From positions 1 to 34,619 of the forward strand of contig NZ_JHXV01000040.1 of the NCBI RefSeq assembly GCF_000621625.1: a stretch of DNA of 34,619 bases. Direction: 5' to 3'. Both the position numbers and the translations under genes were made by a program. Shown in pieces: positions 16,139 to 22,930 of the stretch. Under the pieces are notes generated by a model. The model made no database searches, had not been told where the DNA came from, and worked only from the letters and a program-made list of their open reading frames with translations. How positions within the stretch are numbered: position 1 is the stretch's first letter; each line of letters begins with the position of its first letter. Origin of the DNA: Crocinitomix catalasitica ATCC 23190 (GTDB lineage Bacteria > Bacteroidota > Bacteroidia > Flavobacteriales_D > Crocinitomicaceae).

Positions 16139-17227
16139 GTGGAAGAAGGAAAATACAAAATTGCATTGAGCCTATTACAGAATATAGGTCCTATTAAGGC
16201 GAAAACAATGGTTGCATATTGTGGAGGGATTGAAGCCGTATTTAAGGAATCGAAAAATGCGTTAGCAAAGATAGATGGTATAGGCACAATTGCTGTGCGT
16301 GAACTAAATCGATCAGCGGCACTAGCACGTGCGGAAGAAGAAATGAATTTCGTGGTAAAAAACGGCATTACTTACAATTCGTATCTTGACGACGGTTACC
16401 CTGCTAAATTAAAATTCTGCGAAGACGGACCATTAATCCTATTCAGTAAAGGGCATGTCGACTTTAACAAACAAAATATAGCTGTTGTTGGCACGCGTAA
16501 GGCGACACCTTATGGCAAAACTATCACAGACCAACTCATTAAAGACCTCGTTCCGCACGAAGTTCAAATCGTTAGTGGATTGGCTCACGGAATCGATAAA
16601 GCAGCGCATGAGGCGGCATTAAGGTATGATTTGCCAACAATTGCCGTATTGGGGCATGGGTTGGATTTAATTTATCCCGCTGCACATAGAGATTTAGCGA
16701 AAACTATTCTAGAAAAAGGTGGATTGGTTACTGAATTCATCAGTCATACACCAGGTGATCCATCCAATTTTCCAAAACGCAATCGAATAGTTGCCGGTCT
16801 TTCGACAGCGACAGTAGTGATTGAAAGTGCTTTATCTGGAGGTTCTTTAATCACAGCCAATTTAGCGATAGATTATAACCGCGATGTATTTGCTTTCCCC
16901 GGCAATGTCAACAATCCATATTCGCAAGGATGCAATCAATTGATTCGACAAGAAAAAGCACATATGATTACTTGTGCAGAGGACATGATAGAGACCTTAG
17001 GCTGGGACTTAAATCCGTCTAATTTCAGTACACAGCAAGAGTTATTTCAAGAGTTAAGTCCAATCGAATCGAAGATCATGGCGATATTGCAAGAAAATAA
17101 TGGCGCTACAATTGATGTTATTTCAAACGACACGAAGATTCCTTTAAGCGAATTATCATTACACCTATTCAATTTAGAGATGAAGGGGAGTATTAAGTCT
17201 TTACCCGGACAACGTTTTTCTCTATAA
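16139..17227 (+). CDS. dprA: DNA-processing protein DprA
   Basis: 362 aa. Loads RecA on incoming single-stranded DNA during natural transformation. An N-terminal helix-hairpin-helix/SAM-like region (NIGPIKAKTMVAYCGGIEAV) is followed by the Rossmann core: AVVGTRKATPYG, IVSGLAHGIDKAAHEAAL, AVLGHGLDLIYPAAH, NRIVAGLSTATVVIESALSG and FAFPGNVNNPYSQGCN. A winged-helix tail runs to FSL. The start is GTG; no in-frame ATG preserves the N-terminal domain. It converges on odhB. Its last ten codons and terminator are copied three more times downstream (17951, 18193, 18371), which is odd for a single-copy gene. Confidence 0.95.
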   Translation: MEEGKYKIALSLLQNIGPIKAKTMVAYCGGIEAVFKESKNALAKIDGIGTIAVRELNRSAALARAEEEMNFVVKNGITYNSYLDDGYPAKLKFCEDGPLILFSKGHVDFNKQNIAVVGTRKATPYGKTITDQLIKDLVPHEVQIVSGLAHGIDKAAHEAALRYDLPTIAVLGHGLDLIYPAAHRDLAKTILEKGGLVTEFISHTPGDPSNFPKRNRIVAGLSTATVVIESALSGGSLITANLAIDYNRDVFAFPGNVNNPYSQGCNQLIRQEKAHMITCAEDMIETLGWDLNPSNFSTQQELFQELSPIESKIMAILQENNGATIDVISNDTKIPLSELSLHLFNLEMKGSIKSLPGQRFSL

Positions 17228-17275
17228 AAAAAAGGGGCATCAATGAATTGACACCCCTTTTGAATATTTATATTT
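17199..17275. repeat. T block, copy A (original): dprA tail plus terminator
   Basis: The last codons of dprA (17199-17227), the terminator hairpin and a 14-base AT-rich tail. Related blocks are at 17951-18026, 18193-18268 and 18371-18446. The copies encode variants of LPGQRFSL-stop. Confidence 0.9.
17230..17261 (+). terminator. Terminator of dprA
   Basis: AAAAGGGG (17230-17237) pairs with CCCCTTTT (17254-17261), with an inner TCAAT/ATTGA stem. Symmetric enough to work on both strands. Three further copies lie downstream. Confidence 0.85.
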
Positions 17276-17282
17276 AAGGCTC

Positions 17283-17303
17283 CCGCGCGATTGTATCGCG
17301 TGG
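17283..17303 (-). repeat. REP hairpin, left copy (inverted)
   Basis: Reverse complement of 17914-17934 over all 21 bases. The core is CGCGATTGTATCGCG, a 6-base stem with 3-base loop. It lies 10 bases past the RAYT stop. Confidence 0.85.
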
Positions 17304-17313
17304 TTATTGGAAT

Positions 17314-17868
17314 TTAAATAGCAACAACAATGTTATCCAATAAACCTCTCTCTCCTGAATAATCTTTTGCACTACTATAAGCATAATCTTCAGGCCTAAA
17401 CACTAAACCCGATTCAACCGGATTGTAATGAATATAATTTATCTTTTCTGTGATAACTTTATTACTGAAAACTTCAATTGGATTATTATCGTGTTGCCAA
17501 AATTGATACATATTTACATTCGAAGATTTTGTACCAGCTAACAGAAACCGTTCTAATAAATATTTCTTCCTATTCTCTGCAGGATTTTCAATTATTGACC
17601 TCACTATTTTTTTACTTGTAAACTTTTTAAAGTCCCCAAGTATCTGTTCTGGTTTCTCATCACCTATACTCCTAAAAATTAAATGAACATGATTGGTCAT
17701 AATGCACCAAGCATATATTTCCATGTTTTTTTCTTTTTGACAATATCTTAAACTATCTAATAAAATATTTTTATAGACATTTTTTTTAAAAACTTCTAAC
17801 CACTCAATTACGGAAAAGCTCACAAAATAGGCTGCCTCTGGATTATGGAATTTATAATTTCTGCTCAT
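17314..17868 (-). CDS. REP-associated tyrosine transposase (RAYT), Y1-HUH family
   Basis: 184 aa from ATG 17868 (MSRNYKFHNPEAAYFVSF is the usual N-terminus of such proteins; an upstream ATG at 17898 would add ten residues). The HUH metal motif is HVH in MTNHVHLIF (His60, His62), and the likely nucleophile is Tyr145 in INYIHYNPVESGLV. RAYTs nick single-stranded DNA at REP hairpins and are believed to spread them. Matching hairpins flank the gene in inverted orientation, 10 bases after the stop and 45 bases before the start, the classic REPtron arrangement. The frame is intact, so the enzyme may be active. Confidence 0.9.
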   Translation of the reverse strand: MSRNYKFHNPEAAYFVSFSVIEWLEVFKKNVYKNILLDSLRYCQKEKNMEIYAWCIMTNHVHLIFRSIGDEKPEQILGDFKKFTSKKIVRSIIENPAENRKKYLLERFLLAGTKSSNVNMYQFWQHDNNPIEVFSNKVITEKINYIHYNPVESGLVFRPEDYAYSSAKDYSGERGLLDNIVVAI

Positions 17869-17913
17869 TTGAAACCTAATAACATAATCAAGATACAAAT
17901 TTAATTTAGCAAG

Positions 17914-17934
17914 CCACGCGATACAATCGCGCGG
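17914..17934 (+). repeat. REP hairpin, right copy
   Basis: Stem CGCGAT, loop ACA, stem ATCGCG, with outer CC/GG pairs. Identical to 18156-18176 and 19 of 21 bases to 18334-18354. Confidence 0.85.
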
Positions 17935-17950
17935 CAGCGAATAAAATAAA

Positions 17951-18026
17951 CTTTACCTGGACAACGATTTTCGCTATAAAAAAAGAGGCATCAATAAATT
18001 GACACCCCTTTTGAATATTTATATTT
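17951..18026. repeat. T block, copy B: diverged dprA tail plus terminator
   Basis: The dprA-tail part (17951-17979) matches dprA at 26 of 29 bases. In the dprA frame it still reads LPGQRFSL-stop: all three changes in that stretch are synonymous (CCC/CCT, CGT/CGA, TCT/TCG). The hairpin (17981-18012) has one arm change (AAAAGAGG). Confidence 0.85.
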
Positions 18027-18033
18027 GATTGGT

Positions 18034-18085
18034 TTACAATCCTAACAATACTTGAATAGGATCTTTACCTCCAAAAATCATTCTC
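18034..18085 (-). pseudogene. Duplicate of the last 16 codons and stop of odhB
   Basis: Bases 18034-18085 are identical to 18454-18505 in odhB ([16 protein letters not shown]-stop). The duplicated block extends upstream through the T block and REP hairpin at a fixed offset of 420 bases (about 17905-18085 against 18325-18505, about 95 percent identical). It ends abruptly where E2 begins. Too short to be a gene. Confidence 0.9.
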
Positions 18086-18090
18086 ATATT

Positions 18091-18191
18091 AGGCTCCCGC
18101 GCGTTCAAATAGTCATCGGGAGTAAGTGTGATTATAGGGTTTAAATAGCAGCAAGCCACGCGATACAATCGCGCGGCAGCGAATAAAATAA
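18091..18191. mobile_element. E2: RAYT-less derivative of the REP element
   Basis: 101 bases. Same left end (AGGCTCCCGCGCG) and same right end (REP hairpin plus CAGCGAATAAAATAA) as E1, but the RAYT gene is replaced by about 50 bases. TTTAAATAGCA in the interior matches the bases around the RAYT stop codon in E1, suggesting internal deletion. Confidence 0.7.
18156..18176 (+). repeat. REP hairpin in E2
   Basis: Identical over 21 bases to 17914-17934. Confidence 0.85.
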
Positions 18192-18192
18192 T

Positions 18193-18268
18193 CTTTACCC
18201 GGACAACGTTTTTCTCTATAAAAAAAGGGGCATCAACAAATTGACACCCCTTTTGAATATTTATATTT
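18193..18268. repeat. T block, copy C
   Basis: The dprA-tail part (18193-18221) is identical to dprA over 29 bases. Hairpin at 18223-18254 with a CAACAAATTG interior that weakens the inner stem. A young copy or one kept alike by gene conversion. Confidence 0.9.
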
Positions 18269-18269
18269 A

Positions 18270-18369
18270 AGGCTCCCGCGCGTTCAAATAGTCATCGGAA
18301 GTAAGTGTGATTATAGGAATTTAATTGAGCAAGCCAAGCGATACAATCACGCGGCAGCGAATAAAATAA
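18270..18369. mobile_element. E3: RAYT-less derivative of the REP element
   Basis: 100 bases, sharing with E2 the interior TTCAAATAGTCATCGG and AAGTGTGATTATAGG, but its right junction (GAATTTAATTGAGCAAGCC) keeps more of the E1 right flank than E2 does. The REP hairpin at 18334-18354 has two stem-breaking changes. Confidence 0.7.
18334..18354 (+). repeat. REP hairpin in E3, damaged
   Basis: 19 of 21 bases match 17914-17934. The two changes are not compensatory and disrupt the stem. Confidence 0.8.
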
Positions 18370-18370
18370 A

Positions 18371-18446
18371 CTTTACCTAGACAACGATTTTCTTTATAAA
18401 AAAAGGGGCATCAATGAATTGACACCCCTTTTGAATATTTATGTTT
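18371..18446. repeat. T block, copy D, next to odhB
   Basis: The dprA-tail part reads LPRQRFSL-stop: shares CCT and CGA with copy B, plus one Gly-to-Arg change. It lies directly against the odhB stop and supplies that gene's terminator. Confidence 0.85.
18401..18432 (-). terminator. Terminator of the odhAB operon
   Basis: AAAAGGGG (18401-18408) pairs with CCCCTTTT (18425-18432), with inner TCAAT/ATTGA. On the minus strand it ends in seven T, 22 bases after the odhB stop. Confidence 0.85.
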
Positions 18447-18453
18447 GATTGGT

Positions 18454-19719
18454 TTACAATCCTAACAATACTTGAATAGGATCTTTACCTCCAAAAATCA
18501 TTCTCTCTGGATTTTCTAGCATCTCTTTAACCTTCACTAAGAAGCTTACAGATTCCTTACCATCAATAATTCTATGATCATAAGATAACGCCAAATACAT
18601 AATTGGTCTTACAACAATCTCACCATCTACAACAACTGCTCTTTCAACGATATTATGCATACCTAAAATTGCAGATTGTGGAGGATTGATAATCGGCGTT
18701 GATAACATTGAACCGAATACACCACCATTGGTAATTGTAAATGTACCACCCGTCATTTCGTCTGGAGAGATTTTACCATCTCTAGCACGAATTGCCAAAC
18801 GCTTAATTTCCTTTTCAATTTCAGCCAATGTCATTTGTTCTGCATTCCGCACAACAGGCACCATTAAACCTTTCGGAGAAGAAACTGCAATACCTATATC
18901 AGCATAGTTATGCATGATCATTTCTTTACCAGAAATCTGTGCATTTACAGCAGGATAGATATTCAACGCTTCAGTTACCGCTTTAGTAAAGAAAGACATA
19001 AAGCCCAAATTCACTTCGTGGTGATCAGCAAATAATGCTTTATATTTTTTACGTAAATCCATGATCGGCTTCATGTCAATTTCGTTGAACGTTGTCAACA
19101 TTGCCGTTTCATTCTTCACTGCTACAAGTCGCTCAGCAACTTTTCTACGTAGCATTGACATTTTCTTCAATTCAGTATCTCTTGTACCACCCCAACCAGC
19201 AGTATCGTTGGCACTAAACCCAGCGGCCATTGCAGCAACGACATCTTGTTTTGTGATACGACCATCTTTACCCGTACCATCAATTTGGTTGGCTTTGATT
19301 CCATTCTCATCCATTGCTTTTTTAGCAGAGATAGAAGGATGACCAGCGGCATAAGAACCTGCTTTAGGTGCAGCTTTAGTTTCTTTAGCAGCAGGTGCAG
19401 GATTAGGACTTGGCGCAACCTCAGCAGCCTTAGGCGCTTCAACAACAGCAGGACTATCCACTTGACCAGCAGGTTTAGCTGCAGAAGTATCAATTAAACA
19501 AACTACAGCGCCTACAGCAACTGCATCGCCTTCCTCAGCTTTTAAAGTAATTGTACCAGAAGCTTCAGCCGGTAATTCTAAAGTTGCTTTATCAGAATCA
19601 ACTTCGGCAATTGCCTGATCCTTTTCAACATAATCCCCGTCTTCAACTAACCAAGTTGCTATTTCAACTTCAGATATTGATTCGCCCGGAGAAGGCACTT
19701 TCATTTCTAATACAGACAT
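18454..19719 (-). CDS. odhB: 2-oxoglutarate dehydrogenase E2, dihydrolipoyllysine succinyltransferase
   Basis: 421 aa. Transfers the succinyl group from E1 to CoA through a lipoyl arm in the citric acid cycle. The lipoyl domain is residues 1-78 with Lys44 in [11 protein letters not shown]; an Ala/Pro/Lys-rich linker follows; the E1/E3-binding domain is about 125-165 ([26 protein letters not shown]); the catalytic domain ends with [11 protein letters not shown], giving His382 and Asp386. Single lipoyl domain and normal length. It lies 18 bases after odhA, so one operon. Its last 16 codons are duplicated at 18034-18085. Confidence 0.96.
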   Translation of the reverse strand: MSVLEMKVPSPGESISEVEIATWLVEDGDYVEKDQAIAEVDSDKATLELPAEASGTITLKAEEGDAVAVGAVVCLIDTSAAKPAGQVDSPAVVEAPKAAEVAPSPNPAPAAKETKAAPKAGSYAAGHPSISAKKAMDENGIKANQIDGTGKDGRITKQDVVAAMAAGFSANDTAGWGGTRDTELKKMSMLRRKVAERLVAVKNETAMLTTFNEIDMKPIMDLRKKYKALFADHHEVNLGFMSFFTKAVTEALNIYPAVNAQISGKEMIMHNYADIGIAVSSPKGLMVPVVRNAEQMTLAEIEKEIKRLAIRARDGKISPDEMTGGTFTITNGGVFGSMLSTPIINPPQSAILGMHNIVERAVVVDGEIVVRPIMYLALSYDHRIIDGKESVSFLVKVKEMLENPERMIFGGKDPIQVLLGL

Positions 19720-19737
19720 TTTCTGTTCTATTTAGGT

Positions 19738-22470
19738 TTAATGTTTTGTAATTGTATCGAATAGTCTCTCAAAAAGAGATACTAATCTTCGTTTATGTAA
19801 TACACTTGATCCACAAGCCGGAGCTGCAGAAGAGTATCTTGAAACTAATTTTAAATCGTATCCTTTTAAATTTAATTTAATAAATGCCCAAGCACCCATA
19901 TTTTCTGGCTCTTCTTGTGCCCAAACGTGTTGTTTAACATTAGGATAAGTTTTTAACACTTTAGCCAATTGCGTTTCAGGTAAAGGATATAATTGTTCTA
20001 ATCTAATGAAAGCAGCATTTGTAACACCTTTTTCTTCAGCAGCCTCTACTGCTTCGTAATAGAACTTACCTGAACACAATACAATTGTGTCAATTTTAGT
20101 TTTATCCGATATCTTATCATCCATTACCTCTTGGAAACCTCCCTTAGACATATCTTCTAAAGTTGAAACCGCTTTTGGATGACGTAATAACATTTTAGGA
20201 GAAAAACAAATCAATGGTTTTCTAAAATCTCTATGTAATTGTCTACGTAAAAGATGGAATTGATTAGCAGGCGTAGAAGCATTACAAATTTGCCAGTTTA
20301 AATCTGCTGAAGATTGTAAAAACCTTTCCATTCTGCCACTTGAATGCTCACCACCTTGACCTTCATAACCATGAGGTAGCAACATCACCAATCCTGATTG
20401 CGTATACCATTTATCTTCACCAGAAGAAATAAACTGATCCACCATTATCTGTGCACCATTGTAGAAGTCACCAAATTGTGCTTCCCATATTGTTAATCCT
20501 TTTGGTGTCGCTATTGAATAACCATACTCAAAACCTAAAACACCATATTCAGATAATAATGAATTGTAAATTGAGAATTTAGCTTGTTTATCAGACAACA
20601 AATTTAGCGTAGTTATTTCCGTTTCATTGTCTACAGTTTTAACAACGGCATGACGATGAGAGAAAGTACCACGTTCAACATCTTGACCTGAAATTCGAAC
20701 TGGGTGACCTTCGTCCAATAATGTCGCATAAGCCAACATTTCAGCCGTCCCCCAATCCATTTGATCTTTCTTAACTTGGTCAAGACGATCATTTAATATT
20801 TTTTCTGTTTTACGGAAATACTTATGTTCTGCAGGTAATGTTGCCATTTTTTGACCTAGCTCACTTAATTTTGCTTTTGCTACACCCGTATTTGGTGATT
20901 TTTCAAAATCTTTATCTGTACCATGTCTAAATCCACTCCACTCATGCTCAACAAAATCTAAAACATCCGTTGTTTCTTGATTTTTCGATCTTTCATAAGC
21001 TTCATCAACTTTATCTGAATAATCAACAATTGATTGCACGCCTTCTTCTTTGGTCATTACACCTTCAGCGATCAATTGATTTAAATAAATTTCACGAACA
21101 CTTGCATGTTTTGAAATTGCAGTATACAGTTTAGGCTGTGTAAACTTAGGTTCATCACCTTCGTTATGCCCATATTTTCTATAACCTAATAGGTCAATAA
21201 AAACATCTTTATGAAATTGCTGACGATATGCTGTAGCAATTTGAATTGTTTGAATTACAGCTTCAATATCATCGCCATTTACGTGGAATACTGGACACAT
21301 CGTAACCTTTGCAACATCCGTACAATAAGTTGATGATCTACCATCTAAATAATTCGTTGTAAAGCCAACTTGATTATTCACAACAATATGAATGGTACCA
21401 CCAGTACTATAACCATCTAAATGTGCCATTTGCACAACCTCATAAACAATTCCTTGTCCTGCAATTGCGGCATCACCATGAATTACGATTGGCACAACTG
21501 CAGCTTGGTCATGGTAAAGATCATCTATTTTAGAACGAACTAAACCGCCTACAACTGGAGCAACCGCTTCAAGATGCGATGGGTTAGGCGCCAATGTTAA
21601 TTTAACTTCATGCCCATTTGTAGTTTTTACTTTATTCGTAAAACCTAAGTGATATTTCACATCACCGTCAAACGATTCATCATTTTTATAAGCTTTTCCA
21701 TCAAATTCATTAAAAATAGATTCGAAAGATTTGCCCATAATATTTACAAGCGTATTCAAACGACCACGGTGAGCCATTCCAATCACAAATTCTTTTGCAC
21801 CTAGCTCAGATCCTTTTTGAATCAAAGCATCCAAACAAGGAATTAACGCTTCCCCACCTTCCAGTGAAAATCGTTTTTGACCAACATATTTTTTGTGCAA
21901 AAATTGCTCAAAAGCTGTTGCACTATTTAATTTACTAAATATTTCTTTTTTATTCTCAATCGAATAAGAAGGACGATTACTTAATTCGATGCGTTCTCTT
22001 AACCAATCTAAACGCTCAGAAGTACGAATAAATGCATATTCAATCCCAATTGAATCGCAATAAGTCGCTTCTAAATGTTTGATTATGTCGCGCAAAGATG
22101 CTGCTCCGATGCCCACTTGAATTCCAGCTTGGAAAACAATATCAAGATCTGCATCTGAAAGATCATAATGAGACAAAGCAAGGTCTGGCGTATATTGACG
22201 ACGCTCACGAACAGGATTTGTTTTAGTGAACAAATGCCCTCTAAATCTATAATCTTCGATTAAGTTTAATACTCTAAATTCTTTTTGATAATTCTCCGGA
22301 ATTGTGGCTGATCCTTTACTTTCGACATCAAAATTAGTTTCTGCGAATTCAATACCTTCAAAAAAACGAGCCCATTCAATATCTACATCAGCTGGGTTAT
22401 TCTTGTATTTCTTGTAAAGATCGTCAATGGCATTGACATCACCATTTCCGACAAATGTAAATTTGTCCAT
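19738..22470 (-). CDS. odhA: 2-oxoglutarate dehydrogenase E1 component
   Basis: 910 aa. Thiamine-diphosphate enzyme that decarboxylates 2-oxoglutarate and passes the succinyl group to E2. The N-terminus has the E1o docking region (DLYKKYKNNPADVDIEWARF). The ThDP and Mg site includes GDAAIAGQGIVYEV and NNQVGFTT; VIGMAHRGRLNTL and MLLPHGYEGQGGEHSS are strongly conserved E1o segments. Normal length. A promoter-like TACATTTG lies about 30 bases upstream. Confidence 0.97.
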   Translation of the reverse strand: MDKFTFVGNGDVNAIDDLYKKYKNNPADVDIEWARFFEGIEFAETNFDVESKGSATIPENYQKEFRVLNLIEDYRFRGHLFTKTNPVRERRQYTPDLALSHYDLSDADLDIVFQAGIQVGIGAASLRDIIKHLEATYCDSIGIEYAFIRTSERLDWLRERIELSNRPSYSIENKKEIFSKLNSATAFEQFLHKKYVGQKRFSLEGGEALIPCLDALIQKGSELGAKEFVIGMAHRGRLNTLVNIMGKSFESIFNEFDGKAYKNDESFDGDVKYHLGFTNKVKTTNGHEVKLTLAPNPSHLEAVAPVVGGLVRSKIDDLYHDQAAVVPIVIHGDAAIAGQGIVYEVVQMAHLDGYSTGGTIHIVVNNQVGFTTNYLDGRSSTYCTDVAKVTMCPVFHVNGDDIEAVIQTIQIATAYRQQFHKDVFIDLLGYRKYGHNEGDEPKFTQPKLYTAISKHASVREIYLNQLIAEGVMTKEEGVQSIVDYSDKVDEAYERSKNQETTDVLDFVEHEWSGFRHGTDKDFEKSPNTGVAKAKLSELGQKMATLPAEHKYFRKTEKILNDRLDQVKKDQMDWGTAEMLAYATLLDEGHPVRISGQDVERGTFSHRHAVVKTVDNETEITTLNLLSDKQAKFSIYNSLLSEYGVLGFEYGYSIATPKGLTIWEAQFGDFYNGAQIMVDQFISSGEDKWYTQSGLVMLLPHGYEGQGGEHSSGRMERFLQSSADLNWQICNASTPANQFHLLRRQLHRDFRKPLICFSPKMLLRHPKAVSTLEDMSKGGFQEVMDDKISDKTKIDTIVLCSGKFYYEAVEAAEEKGVTNAAFIRLEQLYPLPETQLAKVLKTYPNVKQHVWAQEEPENMGAWAFIKLNLKGYDLKLVSRYSSAAPACGSSVLHKRRLVSLFERLFDTITKH

Positions 22471-22498
22471 TATATTTATTGAGTTACTAGTATAGTTA

Positions 22499-22506
22499 CA
22501 AATGTA
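22499..22506 (-). promoter_or_regulatory. -7 box for odhAB
   Basis: TACATTTG on the minus strand, a full TAnnTTTG match 28 bases before the ATG. A TTG lies 16 bases further up, shorter than the ~21 seen elsewhere in this window. Confidence 0.45.
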
Positions 22507-22575
22507 AAAATTATATAAACATCAATAATTATTTAGCCGATTAATTATAGCCAATTTAAAGCAAAATTCACATTT

Positions 22576-22923
22576 TTATTTGTAAGACCATCTTAAATAA
22601 ACTTTTTGAGCACTCCGTTCGATAATTAAATATGCGATTTTACTAAAATCATCTGCTTGTAATGCATTATTGAATTTTCTTTCATTCAAATCGATCCGAT
22701 AAATAGATTGTAATAGCGCTGAATAATTAAATTCTCGAAGAATTATCTCCAATTGACTTACTAAATCTTTCAAAACAACACCACCATTTACGTCCAAAAC
22801 GGTTGTAAATGGTGGTAATTCGTATGCAAAATCTTTATTTATCTGAGCAATTGTTTCTGCTACAAACTTTTCCTTATCAAAAAGATCGACCAATTGATAC
22901 TCAGAATTAGTTGGTAACATCAA
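22576..22923 (-). CDS. Hypothetical protein, 115 aa
   Basis: Not recognised. Soluble, no signal peptide, mixed alpha/beta with acidic N-terminal half (VDLFDKEKFVAETIAQINKD) and ending VYLRWSYK. Met2 is an equally possible start. It begins only 7 bases after the giant T9SS protein gene on the same strand, so it is probably co-transcribed with it, yet it looks cytoplasmic. It could be a housekeeping protein unrelated to secretion. Confidence 0.7.
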   Translation of the reverse strand: MMLPTNSEYQLVDLFDKEKFVAETIAQINKDFAYELPPFTTVLDVNGGVVLKDLVSQLEIILREFNYSALLQSIYRIDLNERKFNNALQADDFSKIAYLIIERSAQKVYLRWSYK

Positions 22924-22930
22924 GGTCGTT

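Larger units (their letters stand above)
17277..17949 (-). mobile_element. E1: REP - RAYT - inverted REP element
   Basis: A RAYT gene flanked by inverted copies of a 21-base hairpin (17283-17303 and 17914-17934, identical when reversed). The left end begins AGGCTCCCGCGCG and the right end finishes GGCAGCGAATAAAATAA; E2 and E3 share both ends. T blocks lie on both sides. The limits are taken from where E1, E2 and E3 stop being shared with the T blocks. Confidence 0.75.

Noticed and set aside
18034-18085. Possible small gene in the odhB-tail copy
   Set aside because: Identical to the end of odhB with no start context; it is a duplicated fragment.
17899-18453. Regularly recurring blocks that could be read as a CRISPR array
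   Set aside because: The repeats are 76-101 bases, spaced irregularly, contain gene tails and terminators, and there are no unique short spacers or cas genes.
19061-19497. Several long reading frames opposite or overlapping odhB
   Set aside because: They arise from the Ala/Pro/Lys-rich linker and conserved E2 coding; the odhB frame has clear lipoyl and catalytic motifs.
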